Notes under the pieces: generated by a model
Told to the model about the DNA's origin: nothing
Database searches by the model: none
The model's input: the letters and a program-made list of their open reading frames with translations, nothing else
Shown here: piece by piece, positions 43,506 to 57,500 of the stretch
Position numbering within the stretch: the first letter of the stretch is position 1
Layout of the letters: every line of letters begins with the position of its first letter
Translations under genes and position numbers: made by a program
Source: Lytechinus pictus
Taxonomy: Eukaryota; Echinodermata; Echinoidea; Temnopleuroida; Toxopneustidae
Length of the DNA: 64,000 nt
Direction of reading: 5' to 3'
Assembly (NCBI RefSeq): GCF_037042905.1
Contig: NC_087254.1
Span: 15,485,103-15,549,102, forward strand

Positions 43506-46500
43506 ATGGAGGAATTTAATAAAAACAAGCGAAGCATAACAGAACTAAGTGCGGATGAAAAGAAAGAAGCTGAAAATAAGGTAGAAACACCGTCAACATC
43601 TGCGAGTACGAGTGCGAATTCAAGTTCGACTCCACAACAACAGACCAAGACCAGCCCGAAACAGACGAATGATGAAGTCATGCAACCACCGAAGAAAAGG
43701 CGAAAAGGGTCAATTTCTCCAAGTATATCACCATCAAACTCAACATCGCCATTGTCGGGGTCATCGAGCAGGAGATCCAGAGACAACTCGCCTGCCATTG
43801 ACCTTATTGTTAATAGTTTAATCCGTCAGCGGCACCCGGACGGCGTCGTCGGTGGCTCGCCAACACAAACGGAAGGCCATGGATCGTCTACGGGATCGGG
43901 ACAGGCCTCCGACGTGATCTCCTACATACCACCCCCACCTCCGGCTCCGTATCCAACCTGGCAAAGCCCGCTAAGGGGCGGCACACCACCACAGTCACTG
44001 GCACCGACCCGAAGGCAGCATGCTGGTGTGGAGTCTGGTGTTGGGATCTTACGAGATGGTGCAGGCTGGCCAGGGTTTGGGAGTGAAGAAGAGATGGGGA
44101 TGAGCTCCAGTGGAGCAGAGGAAGATGAAAGGAACAATAAATATTCCGGTAGGTAGACTATTAATAATTTGATCCAATTCTAAATTCACAGTTTTACATT
44201 CCATACATGTAATATGTATAACCATGGTGATCTATAAATTGTTAATGCTGCTATTGCGCTGTGGGGGTCTTATTTAATTTGATATCTAATGGGACGACCC
44301 TAACTGTCCGGCGTAACGTTAGCAAGAAAGTACCGTAATGTACATGTAGCCTAGTTGACTAAAACCCCCAATAAATTGACCCTAATTCCATCCCAATACA
44401 AGGTTAAAATATGTTAACATTTTGCAATTTTGTCCTAAAGCTTTTAAACCGATGTCATGAATCATTTACAAAGTTACAGAGATGTACATGTTGGTACCAC
44501 TTAAAGTTAGGGTTAAATGATTACAATTTACAAAGCGCAATAATTCGCAATAAGTGTTTTAAAATAATTTTATCTAAAAGTTTACATCTGATCTTTGTCT
44601 GACAAAACTCAAATAAACACACACCACTTGATTTGTAATATTACCGTATTGGGTGTGTCTGACTTGAATGGCCTACTTGATTTGTGAAAAAAAAAGAGTG
44701 GACAAAATGTGAAAGTCATTGTACCCTCTACAATATCCACTAGACAAAAGATCACCCCTTCATTGCTCATCATTGGTAAAAAGGGTGAATACATTGTGAA
44801 ACCTGCATAGCACCCATTCTAAAGGCTTATATAAAAAGCAATTACAAGGGATGTTCTTGAATCTTGTGTGTGGAATGCATAATGAGGACTTCTTGGCTCA
44901 AGGTTTCCATTTTTGTTCACTTTGCACTACTTGTTCATAGCTTGTTCCCTTCCCCTTTCATGGGGGGGGGGGGGGGTGACAAGGTTATGTGCTATTCACA
45001 TTTCTTGATCATGTTACATACTGTATCTCTACATTCCAGAATAAATCATTGGTTTTGCATAACTCTTTCAACTGCAACTTACATAACATTGATTGTTGTA
45101 CTGTATAAACAAATTGGCATACCTAAAATCTTTAGCTGAGAATGAACATTGTTTGTCAACTTGTCAACACAAATGCTGTTCTTGGACAACCTGTAAAACT
45201 TGCCATAGGTTTGCCAGACATATCAACAAGTAATGTATGCGAACTGGAATCCAAGTATTCATTAATCAATGACAAGGCACAGGCACAATGTACATCCAAG
45301 AGGAATGTGATACTAGGTTCCTACAAAGAAGCAATTTGCATTTAAAATTTTGCATCACTCATTATTCTAGATTCTTCTAAGGCTTAATTGAAAACACAGC
45401 TTTGTTAGTACTGATTCAAATTCAATGAAGTTCAATAAGTTAACAAGAATGCAAGGTTCTGTAATCTATGCAAGCTGGTATTTGCTGGCATTTAGGGATA
45501 GTCTTAGGTTGTCATGAGCAAACATTGCTTTGATTAAAATCCAGGCATAACACAAATACATTCCCATAACACAGGTGTATTGTTTGAGAAGCCTTTAAGA
45601 TGCCCCAAAAAATTTGAATAACCCAGAATGTTAAGAGGTTGACTCCATTCAGTTGAGAGTCACATTCATTCATACAGAAATGCATGTATTGTTTGGGATG
45701 ATGGACACAATTTGGCCCAAACATTTCAGCATTTTTGACAAAATTTGGATGTGAGGGCAATTGTCCCTTTTTCTTTTGTCCCAAGGATACAATGAATAAA
45801 AATATTGACAATGGTTTCACTTTTTTTCACAGACACAGTGTGCCCTGTTATTTACTAATTTGTGCATACACAACAAGTTTCATGATGTAGATTATGCAAT
45901 CCACTCTTCTTTGCAAATGAATGGATTAATAATTGCCTGGGTAGTGGATACAATATGATTTCATGCCCCTTTTGAAAATACGTGTTTAATATACACTGTA
46001 TATTAAAGGACAAGTCCACCCCAACAAATAGATGATTTGAACTAAACGAGATAAATCCAAGAAGCATAACACTGAAAAATTCATCAAAATCGGATGTAAA
46101 ATAGGAAAGTTATGACATTTTAAAGTTTTGCTAAATTTCACAAAACAGTTATATGCACATCCTGGTCGGTATGCAAATGAGGAGACTGATGACGTCACGC
46201 ACTCACTATTTCTTTTGTATTCTATTATATGAAATATGGAAATTTTCTCCCCATTGGAAGGTGAAATAAGTTTTCTTCCTTCATGAACATGGGGAATTAC
46301 AATTGACTTTCTAACATTTTATTGTTCAGTAAAACTGGTCCTTATTGTCAAATCTGTAAAAATGGAAATATTGTATAATTCAAACAATAAAAAACAAAAG
46401 AAATAGTGAGTGAGGGACTTCATCAACTCTCTCATTTGCGTGTTGCCAAGTTGTGCATATAACTGTTTTGTGAAAAATAAGCGAAAATTTAAAATGTCAT

Positions 46501-49500
46501 AACTTTCTTATTTTACATCCGATTTTTATGAAATTTTCAGGGTTATTCTTGTTTGATTTTTCTCTATTGATTCAAATCAACATTTTTCTGGGGTGGACTT
46601 GACCTTTAAGTAAATTTTAATAACTATTTGCCCCTCAGTGAGGATATTGTACATGTAGGCCTACATGAAGGAGCCACTTAAAATGTTATTTACATTCTGC
46701 TTATAAATAAATAGATAAAAGGTAAATGCATGCTGCTAATTGGGCTTTTAATCAATTTGCGAGGTTAAAAAAATATTTCCAGAACTTTATGAAAGTCTTT
46801 CAGTCTGATCGAGCTACAGTACATGTATTCTTTACATAAATAAGAGTTTGGTACATGAACAAGTTGATTATTATAACCAGATGTCGGGGAAAAAATACAC
46901 GGGGGCTTGGGGTTATTTTGCCCCTAAATTGATCAAAAGAGCCATGGAATTTGCAGGAGATTTTTAAGAGCCCCAGAAAATCACAGTTCATTGCAATCTT
47001 AAGCTTATCCAATGTTTTAGAAAAAGACAGTAGGTTACAGTAGGTAAGGAAATGTACATGTAGCCCCCCCCCCCCCCCCCCACCTCCAAAAAAATAGAAA
47101 TACAACAGAAATTAATAAATAAAAATGTTTTATAAAATAAACAATTTTTTTTATTTTTTTGCCTAACCCACGTTGTTTTGTGACTTCTTCCTTCAGGTTT
47201 TGAATGGCAGTGGGATGACAATGCCAAGTCTAATGCATGCTGTCTTGCCAAGATGAAGACTGAAGTGCGGTTTCATCTGGACTACAGCTGTGGGACTGCA
47301 GCAGCCAGGGGGTCAGAGAACATGAAGGACGGTCAGTTCTTCTGGGAGGTCAAGATGGTCTCGCCGGTCTATGGCACAGATATGGTGAGATTTGGCACAG
47401 TGCTGCATGATAATAAGTCTATTCAGTTTTCCAATTATTATTCTAATTTATATGGGCAGCATTCTAGCCTGTAAATTGATCAGACAGTTGTTTCTTTGCT
47501 TGATTGCACATGCTGGTAAATGTAATGAGTTGTAAAAATCAACCATACCATTGAGCACTAAGTATTGTGATACCGGGGCCCAGATTTCAATCTATGAAAA
47601 GGGTGACTTTATCAATTTTGGAGTTTGTTTTGTCACTGACAGATGATAGGTGTTGGTACGCAGCAAGTTGATCTAAATCAGTACTCCAGGGCTTTCTGTA
47701 GCATGCTGGGACACGAGCCAAGCAGCGAGAGCTGTGGACTCTCCTACACCGGTCGCTTTCAGAAGGGAGGCATCGGTCGTATGTACTGCAGCAAGTTTGG
47801 CCAGGGAGCAATCATCGGCATGCACCTGGACATGTGGTTTGGAACTCTCACCTATTACAGGAATGGGAAACATCTAGGTAGGTCTGATATAATGCATGGT
47901 TTGATTCTGCTGCACACTGAACCGTCCGATATGATACATGCAAACATTAGAACAAATCACGTTTTGCATTAAATGTGGAAGTTCTACGAAGTACAATTGT
48001 TTTATTTAGATTTTGGCATGTTAGGACTAAAATCAGAATTTGCTGCAAGCCTTATAAGGCTTATGGTTGGAGGAAAATCATTATCAACTTCAAGTCTCAG
48101 CTGGTGATGCCATCATGCAATTTGAAATTGAATTTGATTTTATTCCTGCTAGGAGGCTTGAAGTAGACTCAAATTTTTATTTCAGTATTTGGCATTTTGA
48201 TCGTTAAAACTATATTGGTTAACCTCATATAAAATTCTATTACAATTTCTTTTGAAAATTGGATCGTAACAGATCTTGTGTGCACCAGACTTTGTGTTTG
48301 GTCAAGGAGGCCAGATATCCTAAAGCACTGGCAGAGGGGGGGGGGGGGGGGGTTCACGATCAAGCAACAACAAAAAAGAGAAAAGAAAAGAAAGGGATTT
48401 AGGGTTAAATATATTTTCTGAATATCAAAATCTATCATAAGCTTGGATTTTTGTAATAAGACTGTTGAAATTTTTGCTCCCTCGCTCTCTTCCATCGCTC
48501 GCAACAGTCTAATAATTTATGAAAAAGCCATATCAAGCCATGGCATAAAGGAGAATGGAACACTTGAAGTCAAAATGTATAAAACCGAAAAATCCAAGTA
48601 ACGGATTAATGAACATTAATGAAAATTTGAAAAAAATTAATAAATACATGTAGTAAGAAAATATTATGAGCCTGTATGTTATGGAGATCCCCCATTGGCA
48701 ATGCAACCAAAAACTGTAATGTCACACATGAACATCTTATGATTTTTGTACATATTCCAATGGAAATGTATTATTTTAATTGGAAGGTCAGATGTTATTT
48801 TCATGTGAGGACATAAAATACAGATTCCCCATCATACATGAACATCATGGACGAAGAATTTGTACTATCATGAGAATGAGCAGAAAGAGATGTTTGTGGA
48901 TTTCTTTTCCTTTGACAAGATTTAGGCAACATTTCCACCACTAAAACAGTTGCTGGTGACAACCCAACTCTTCGCACTTTACAATTACAGTATTACCTTG
49001 ACTTTGGCAAAGCAGCCAATAATATGGCTCTCCAGCAGGTTAAGAATGAATTCCTGCCATGCAGTGAGTTCACTCTGGTCAAGTGTTGCCTTTGAAGATC
49101 ATTGTCTTTCCAAAGGACATAAGTTCTGCGACAGGATTTGAATTCTGTACCTTTGATTATTAAGCTAAGATCTCCTATATTCTGATTTGTAGGTGTGGCA
49201 ACCAGGAATCTACTGGGTAAGACATGGTATCCCATCGTCAGCTCTACAGCAGCCAGATCCAGCATGAGATTAGTAAACACCAAGTCATTCCCCAGCAACC
49301 TTCAGTTCTGGTGCTGCCAGGCCCTCAGGAAAGCCGTCCCGCCCGAACACAACGTTCTGGACGTGGTACCGCTCCCTCCAGGCCTCAAGAACTTTCTGGA
49401 CGACAACCTGTCATGGCTGCTCAGGGCGCACGTGGAGTGTAAGACGAAGGAAACGCAGACGGTGCTTAGCATGATGTCAAAGAGATGGAAAGAGAAGATG

Positions 49501-49524
49501 GACCCGGAAGATGAGGATGTATGA
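43506..49524 (+). CDS. SPSB3: SPRY domain- and SOCS box-containing protein 3 (SPSB3), four coding exons
   Basis: Exons 43506-44148, 47197-47384, 47643-47877 and 49193-49524 join in phase (1398 bases, 465 aa), with GT-AG introns. Residues 1-214 are a low-complexity Ser/Thr/Pro region with a basic PPKKRRKG patch at 61-68 that looks like a nuclear localisation signal. The SPRY domain is about 216-390: [73 protein letters not shown]. The end (about 391-432) is a SOCS box with a BC-box-like LQFWCCQALR and a Cul-box-like VVPLPPGLK. The family links Elongin B/C-Cullin5 E3 ligase to substrates bound by SPRY. Human SPSB3, about 355 aa as I recall, has a shorter N-terminus. The first ATG follows CAAAACTGGTGTTAAT with no upstream in-frame alternative nearby. 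Very sure of the family. Confidence 0.93.
44149..47196. other. SPSB3 intron 1
   Basis: 3.05-kb intron with a GTAGGT donor and CTTCAG acceptor. Besides the TTAA element at 46003-46609 it has a G run at 44961-44975 and a C run at 47064-47080. No other exon recognised. Confidence 0.7.
46003..46609. mobile_element. TTAA-ended palindromic MITE, copy 4 (607 bp), SPSB3 intron 1
   Basis: It starts TTAAAGGACAAGTCCACCCC and ends GGGGTGGACTTGACCTTTAA; the halves are inverted copies as in the other three members. Confidence 0.85.
48320..48530. mobile_element. hAT-like module fragment, SPSB3 intron 3
   Basis: Shares the G run, the AATATCAAAATCTATCATAA word, the GCTCCCTCGCTCTCTTCCAT / CGCTCGC motif and GCCATATCAAGCC with the modules of the element at 41188-42782. 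Ends are not preserved. Confidence 0.55.
48680..48940. mobile_element. Diverged palindromic MITE, SPSB3 intron 3
   Basis: GGAGATCCCCCATTGGCAAT and TGTAATGTCACACATGAACA match the end of the element at 40568-40893 in inverse orientation; CATACATGAACATCATGG near 48835 is the weak partner. Confidence 0.5.
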
Positions 49525-50307
49525 TGTAATGCCATCGAAAACTTCCTTCAAAGAAGATGAATTAACCTTTTTGAAACAGAAATCTAGAGATGTCTTTATT
49601 AATCTTGAGAGAACTGCTAGAGTGCAGTAGTCAGTGAGTTTTGTGTCGATGTGGAGACAATGCTGATGTTTTTAACTTGATCGTGCCAATGGTTGGTTCA
49701 CATTTTCTTGCCATGGAATAGATTTTGATATTGTCAACCACAGCAAATATTCACTCAGACATCTTTTGAGCTTTGGCAGCTTTGGTTGGGCCGACAGTAT
49801 TCTTAGAGTCGGACACTTGAAACAAGTACAATGTGTGCTTCACTAAGCAGCTTTCAGCTGAGAGGTATTGCAATCAAATGCCAGAATTTTATTGATTGAT
49901 ACTGACATTCTTAAATTGGCTAATCATTTTGATTAAGCTTTACTCGGAGAATATAATTGATGGAACTTGAGATTCACCGTCAATAGAGGTTATATTTAGC
50001 TGATCATGTTGACTGAATGGCATGTGGTCATACGTATATCACTTGGTCATTAACATGTGTATCTATATGAATCTTTTTGAATAAGCATTAATCTAGCCCG
50101 CAAAACCTAATGCAGTGCACTTTTAAAAAGTGTTGTGGACATGCCTGGAAGATGTTGACAGTTCCTTGAGGGGAGGGGGGGGGGTGGGTGGGTGGAGGTA
50201 TCACATGTACATGAGTTCAATATGCACTACCCTCAAGTTCTCATATTCAGTACTACCAACAATGAATAATATGTATACTTTGTGGTGGTAATTAAAACAA
50301 CTACAGT

Positions 50308-50313
50308 AATAAA
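50308..50313 (+). terminator. Candidate polyadenylation signal of SPSB3
   Basis: AATAAA about 784 bases after the SPSB3 stop, in the context CAGTAATAAAACTTC. Another AATAAA lies near 50732. Neither can be proven from sequence alone. Confidence 0.35.
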
Positions 50314-50319
50314 ACTTCA

Positions 50320-53300
50320 AATTTTCTGCTTGAATTCAGTCATTACAAATTTTTCCCCTAAATAATATTGGGCTACATTCTTCTACACACACTGTACATA
50401 CATGTACATAAAATCCCCGGAGGAGGGTGGAAGATTATATGAATCAATATCTATAATTGACAATGTCAACAAAGTCTTTAACACACTGTATATGGAGTCG
50501 AATGCAAGAGTGTAATCTGGGGATTTATTTATTTCTTTCCGGCCAGTGCTTGTTGACATTTGAAATCGACGTACAAGTGGTTTGCGTGCAATGGAGATTT
50601 TTAACTCTTTGTAATATTTTTATAACTCTGTACATTTATGATTTATTTTTAATGTAATTTAATCGGTATATTTCCCTGACAATACGAGGCCCCAATGAAT
50701 GAAAGAAAAAAAAAAGGAAAGAAAGAAAATGGAATAAAAATCGAAAAATTTTAAGGCGTTGATTGAGACAAAATAGGAAAGCTAGTAGATAAACTTTCTT
50801 GTGAGGGCTTGAGACCAGGTAAGGTTTAAAAAGTGGTCAAAGTCCTTTCATATTTTATGTGTGCAAATGTTTATCTTTTATTCTGTTTATACAAAATGGT
50901 AGGTAGTGTATCCTTTCTCATTATTTTTAAAGATATTTTGAATGTTTTTAATATCCATCCAAAGCGTAAAAAGTGAATATATGGCAATTATTTTGCACTA
51001 CAATTTAATATCAAATGTGTACATCTAACATGTTTACTTCAGATGAACAATTTAATACTAACACCAGCAAACAAAGCAGCTTTGTATATGTGGTACGCTG
51101 CAAAACAAAGATGACAGGATCATTTTTGGGTCTCGTAACACAAAGGTCAGTGATTGATCTTACACTTGATTACACGATTGATTGTACACTGTAGTCTATG
51201 CAATCAATCGTAAATAATTGTTCTAAGATGATTACTAAGCTTTGTGTTACGGGCCCCTGGTCATGATTTAAAAAAAGAAGGGATGGTAACACTGTCATCC
51301 AATATTATATTGAATGTTAGTTTATGCTTGTTGTTCCTAAAGGTTTATTACTCCAAAGCTATATTTCCACCCATTCAAATTGCATAAACCAAAATGTTAG
51401 TCTGAAAATCATAAAATGTTAATCTGAACATTATTCTGAAGGTTCGTTAATTTGAAAATCTAACGGGGTTTGTTAATCTGACGTTGTAAGACAATGAAAT
51501 AAGGACCATTATATACCAAAGGCTTGATTGTCTGAAAATGAAATATGGTTCGTTAGTATGTAACTAACAACCTGTGTGAACCTTGCTTCATTTGGGGCTG
51601 TCAAATCTTTTTTCATTTTTCGGAGTATTTATCAAAACCTTATTTCATTGTTGGATTCATGGATTAACAAGCATTCAGAATAGTAAACCTTTAATATTTT
51701 ATTGTTGGATTTATGGATTGACAAACCTTCAGAATATTAGCCTTACCAGTATTTAATTTTTGGATAATTTTATGGATTTAAAAAATATTCAGAAAAGTAA
51801 CATACCTTTTTTTCATTATTGGATTTATGGATAAAAAAACGTTTTCAATAACAAACTTTTTTTGTTCAGATTCACAAACCTTTGGATTAAGACATCTTCA
51901 GAATATTAGCCTTACCAGTATTTCATTTTTGGATAATTTTATGGATTTAAAAAATATTCAAAAAAGTAACATACCTTTTTTTCATTCTTGGATTTATGGA
52001 TAAAAAAACGTTTTCAATAACGAACTTTTTTTGTTCAGATTCACAAACCTTTGGATTAAGACATCTTCAGAATATCAAGCCTTTAAAGTATTTGAACCTT
52101 TAGGATAACAAGCTGTAACTGATATTTGTTATATGTGCCTTTTTAAGAAAATGTCACAGCTCTTGAAGGCTGAGAAAAAGTTGTTATTTTAAAGGAAAAA
52201 AACCTAATAGATGGAAGTGGCAAATATGAATTTTGCATTTATGATTGTTTCCTAATATTGTGCTGTGGTCTCAACGATGAAGTATTTATTTATTGTGCTG
52301 TTTAATGAAAAGAAATTATATGCTTAACAGAGAATCACCTTGCTAGAGAAACACATTAAAGTTTCAAAATCTAAATTGATTATTTCAATGCATGTAAACT
52401 ACCATGAGCGGGAACATTTACAGTAAATGTACGAGTGCACCCGTTGTACTAATAATCAGCATTATAATGTTACTTTGCAATGCCTAAACATTGTACATGA
52501 TTTTAAGCGATGTGGACATGCCAAGCCCTATCATAATATGAATGTGCCAAGCAATGCTGTTGTTGAATACCCTACATGTATCATGGTTTAATCAGGCATT
52601 TTGGTTGTGCTTCAAATTTTGACATATCCAGAATATCTCTGGGAGGGCAGTGAAGTGACAAAGTATTAACCAAAAAGTTTGTTTGGATGTACCAAATCGG
52701 GGTTGCAAGAGATCACACTCCAAAATAGATGCTGTACCGTAGTTTGGATTAAGATACAAACATGACCCATTTTACAGTATGTAGTTCAAAATGTTTAAAT
52801 TTGCACCCTTATATGCGGCATACGTTAGTATTGCTTCTTATGCCAGTATTAAATGATATTGTGAAGAGTGCCTCTGGAAGGCCGTTAGCAAACAGAAAGA
52901 CCACCAAGAATTTTTCTGTGAAATTGTAGCGCTGGCGCAGCATGTCTTGTTAATTAAGTCGTCGTGTCGATGCAAGAACTCCCTTAACACCACACATCTG
53001 CGCACAAAGACACCTTCAGCAGCACGCATAAGTATTTTGTGTACAGTAAGGGTGTTTCTGCACTGCTGCGCGAAAATGTTTTGCTATGGGCATTCTTGCT
53101 CCGACACGACAGAGTATGTATTTAAACGATTTCAAAGCAGGAAGCATCCTATTATTTCTCTACTTGACAGAAAAAAGGTTAAAAAACTTGAATTATATGA
53201 ATCACTTTTGTACACCTGGGCCCTGAAACAGTAAGAGAAAATTAGCGTTCAGTGGTCATGTTGAGTACAATGTTTGCAACGGATTGTAATCTTTTGTAAC

Positions 53301-53920
53301 CTGGCCCAGATGAGCAACTTGCAAAAAGAGTAAAAGGCACAAGTTTCTTTTGAAATATATGTAATCAAAATCTATCCATGTTGTGTTGATGAAAACAAGA
53401 GCGGTGTTTATAGATACATGTTGTAGATAAGATCTTATTCAAAAAGCTCACTCTTGCAGGATTTGATGTATATATGACTAATCAATGCCTGTTGTCTATG
53501 AATGGAATTGTTATGAGCTGTACATAATGTATTAAATGATGAAGCCGATATTAACACTTTTTGTTAGATGTCATTCTTTGAAAGTTGTTTACTCTGAAGA
53601 AATTTATTTATATTGGCTGAATAGGATCCCTTGTTTAATTGGCTTTAATATAGTTAAGAACCAATATTCATGGCAATTAAAGACATCAAGCCATTGTTAA
53701 TCTAGTTCTAGATGACTTGAACAGATTTCTATTTGATGTACCGTACTATCCAGAGCGTACGCAAGGCCGAATCAACGAGCAAAACCAAAAATCTTATTTT
53801 TTTCTTCTTAGAGTACAGGTGTTCGGTATTGCGTTCACTCGGTACGTTGTCGAATAGAATTCAGTTTAAATCGTCTCGGACTTAGGCCATTGTATCAGAT
53901 GTATGGCAAAATACAGTACA
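50320..53920. other. Intergenic interval between SPSB3 and EME
   Basis: AT-rich, no exon recognised. Contains a MITE (51127-51260). At about 51410-52090 a degenerate repeat related to the GGTTCGTTAATCCGAA family is present, including a direct duplication of about 140 bases (CTTCAGAATATTAGCCTTAC at 51727 and 51897). Could hold long 3' UTR sequence of SPSB3. Confidence 0.4.
51127..51260. mobile_element. Short MITE with CGTAACACAAAGG ends
   Basis: GGGTCTCGTAACACAAAGGT on the left is mirrored by CTTTGTGTTACGGGCCCCTG on the right, with paired CGATTGATTGTA/CAATCAATCG words inside. Same family as 58077-58210 and probably 6977-7254. Confidence 0.75.
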
Positions 53921-53926
53921 CAACAA

Positions 53927-54130
53927 ACGTTGTGGCCTAGTGGATTAGTCTTCTGACTTTAAAACAGAGGGTTGTGGGTTTGAATCCCAGCCATGGCGTA
54001 ATTTCCCTCAGCAAGTAATTCATCCACATTGTGCTGCACTCAACCCAGGTGAGGTGAATGGGTACCCGGCTGGAATTTATACCTTGAAATGCCACCGTGC
54101 TGTATTAGGCTGCGGGGCTCAAGCCAGGGT
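53927..54130 (+). mobile_element. tRNA-derived SINE, plus strand
   Basis: It has the head GTTGTGGCCTAGTGGATTAG (A-box-like), GGTTGTGGGTTTGAATCCCA (B-box-like), CATTGTGCTGCACTCAACCC, then GGGTACCCGGCTGGAATTTA. A likely separated tail (GATATGCGCTATTCAAAAAC followed by ATTATTATTAT) is at about 54508-54548. If so, sequence was inserted at about 54130-54500, including a minus-strand LINE-like 3' UTR piece and a purine-rich tract. Confidence 0.7.
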
Positions 54131-54549
54131 AATTTATTTTTAATATCGCCTTTATTCAAAACAAAGGGAAGTTACCATGAAAATAAGTCCAGGTTACTCG
54201 TTTTTTTAGGATGAAGTACAGGACTAATAAATGAATTACAGATACACAACATATAACATATCACAATCAAATTTACATAAAACGATTATACATTGGTGAT
54301 TGCAGAAAAGAAATTTGAAATAGATCAAGCACACACCGTTACAGCTTAAATGGAGAGAGCATAAAGAGAAGAGATATAGGAGGAAGAAAGAGTGTGACGA
54401 GCGAAAAGGAGGGAAAAAACGGGAAAAAGGGAGAAGACGAAGGAGAAGGAAGAGAAAGAGGAAGAAGAAAGGGAGTCCTTTGGAAGCGCATAGGGTCGAT
54501 ATGACATAATGTGATATGCGCTATTCAAAAACTTATTATTATTATAATA

Positions 54550-57500
54550 TAAAATGAGGGATGAACTGCTGCTAATGAAATGTCCCTAACCTGGCCATAA
54601 TACGATCAAGTGGAATGCACTATGAATAAAAAAAAAAATACAGATTTGTTCATCTTATTGCATGCATATTGTGATCAGTCATGCAAATGATTTGCTCACT
54701 GATGCACATTGTCAACCTTACTGTGATCATTGAAATATAACATGCAATGCTTCAATGATCATAACTTTTTTTTTTCCGACAGATGAAATGATATGCTTTC
54801 ATTGGATAAAAAAAATTTGATACATATTGTTGGTTTTATGTATGATTTTGTAAGGTAAAGAGATCCAAGTATTTAATAATAGCACCCCCTGTACAAAAGT
54901 CGAAGAGGAAAACAGAAGTCAACTTGGAAAACATAAAGTCAAGACATTCATTCATCCAGAAATGTTTGGGAAATGAGAAATAGGAATTGAAATACTAAGC
55001 AATAATGTTTGACCCCCAAAGTTTCAATTTTTTTATTACGATGTCATTTGAAGAGCAATAACTTCTCTCTGTTCATATATATTCTAAAAATGAATAAAAA
55101 AATGAAATATGAGTCACCCTTTGCTCTCTCTTGATACAATTATCTTAATTACACACATCTGAAAGAAACCGATAAAACTTTTGGAGTAAAGAAAACAAGG
55201 TATATTTGATGAATAAATATCTGCATACATTTATAACACAATAGGATACATGTACTACATCAGAATAAGAACATAAATACATCATGCCCTGAGTTTGACA
55301 TCTTTTAATAATGGAATTAATCTTGCTGAAACCATATAAATAAATTAACATATTTGGTGTTGCAAATAAAGGTCACAATTTGTTGTCTTTTTTACGACTT
55401 ACATTTCATTGACATTTGAAACATATGGTTTCTAAACTAAGATGATCTTTAAAATCATACATCTTTCAAAGTCATCAGTGAAACAAAGAATAAAATGATT
55501 GAGAAATTGAGATCTCAAAGCTAGAGCACTATTTTATTTTGGGAAATATCTGAAAAGTTCAAACTTTAAATCAATTGATTGTCTCATCAATTGATGGATG
55601 ATTGTATATCCTGCAAAAAGACAGGGTTTTTTTTTCATACAAGCAAATTTGCTGATTTTTAATTTTAGTTAATAGATCATGGATGATTTAATGAAAAAAC
55701 AAGAAACTTTAGATTCTTCACGTAATGCAAACAATGCCCATTTCCATTTAGCACAAGTTCATCCAATACTTTGATTCAAATTTCAAATGATAAAGGTCAA
55801 AATTGCAGGTTTAAATTCTGGAACATAATGACCTCTTTAAATGGCAACAAAGAAAAAAATACTAAAAAGGAATTACTGGTCGTAATTGCAATAACAATGA
55901 AATTAAATAAAAAAGTTGAAAAATCATTTGATCTCAAATATAAGACATTTTCTCCAAATTTTCTAAATTCAAAGAATTACTCTGAACTAAGATACCCAGC
56001 TTATAATTCCAATACTTCAATATTTCACAAATATAAAATAGTCAATACTGGTAATGGAGGGCCATTTCATTTCTGTATAACTTTTCTTTCATACAATTTT
56101 TTCTAAAAAATGGTTTAAATGATGAAGTGGAAAAATATGAATAGGAAGGCACATGACAGGTTTATAGCAATTGTCCAAAATAAGAATAAACTAGAAAAAA
56201 AAATCTCAAAATTATTACTACTCAGTACTCTGACAATAAATCTGAATTATTAACACACAAAATGAATTCATCAGTGAAGACTAGTCGTCCTTCTTTCCAT
56301 TCACAATGGAGTTCCATAGTGATTGTCACATTTTTTTCTTCATTTCAGCATGTTTGATACCATATTTCGGTAGAACATGGTGAAATACATCCACAATCCA
56401 AATTTGGTGGGAATCACTTCATTTGGGCCCAAGATATGACCTCTTGAATACATAATTAGCCCCACTGAAGTCAATGTATTATTGGCCTGGTTCAAAACAT
56501 TTAGAAGCTGGACCACTAATACACGGAAAACATCTAGGTATATAAAAAAATCTGAAACGCAAAAATGTATAAGTGATGTCACACTTCAGTTATATTTATT
56601 TTATTCAACATATCACACACTGACACTTGTCCAAGCTGCTAAATTACAAGGAAATACCCTATCAATTAAGGTAAAAGTCAAGGGATCGTGTTCCTCCATG
56701 GTTGTTATAAAGACGGAACACCATTTCCTTTTTGTGTAAATTCAACAGGGATTAGCCAACACTTCCTGAATATCAGGAAAAAAGAAACACAGGTGTTTGA
56801 TGTTTTATCCGGCTAACCAATCCTTCCACAGCATTCGTTCCATAATGATAATGTATGGCTTTGTTTATAACTTGTTCCTGGGCCAATATACATCTACCAG
56901 AAGTCCGAGTAGATATGTAATATGCATTATTATACAGCAAATAATAACAATGGGCATTTGTATAGTGCCACCATTTGTTTTATCACAACTATCTAATATC
57001 TTTTAAGGTTGAAGGTATTTCAGGAAACCTAAGTTGTTGCGTCTGTGCCATTTCTCTGATAAACATTTCCCCCATAATAACTTGGAAAACATGAATACAG
57101 TGACATTTCTTGATATAATATCGTCTATGAAATGTCTGTTGCCATGGTAACACATTCGGTTGAGGAAGGAAACATAAGGACTTGATCTCGGGTGGTACTT
57201 GAGCCCATAACATATTAATGTTTTCAACATCTCTGCACATAATGAACTGCGTACAGTACCAGATTTCAAATTAATTAGGAACAATGGCTTTTTCTCCGCA
57301 AAAGCAGTACAAAGGAAATCTTCAGAAAGTCATTTTTATAGTACGATGAAATTATTTTGTTTGCTGGTATTCCTTTTTTTGCGTAATGTAACAAAGACAT
57401 CCATTACAATCTCACAAGCATGTTTTTGATAAAACCTTTAAAACTTATGTACACATTTTTCTTTGGCAATGGCAGTTTATTAAAACCGACATTTTGGTCT

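Noticed and set aside
53936-54010. tRNA gene candidate
   Set aside because: Same reason: a tRNA-like head attached to a conserved SINE body.
55771-56106. 111-codon plus-strand frame
   Set aside because: AT-rich, Asn/Lys-rich composition, no splice sites in phase, no family resemblance.
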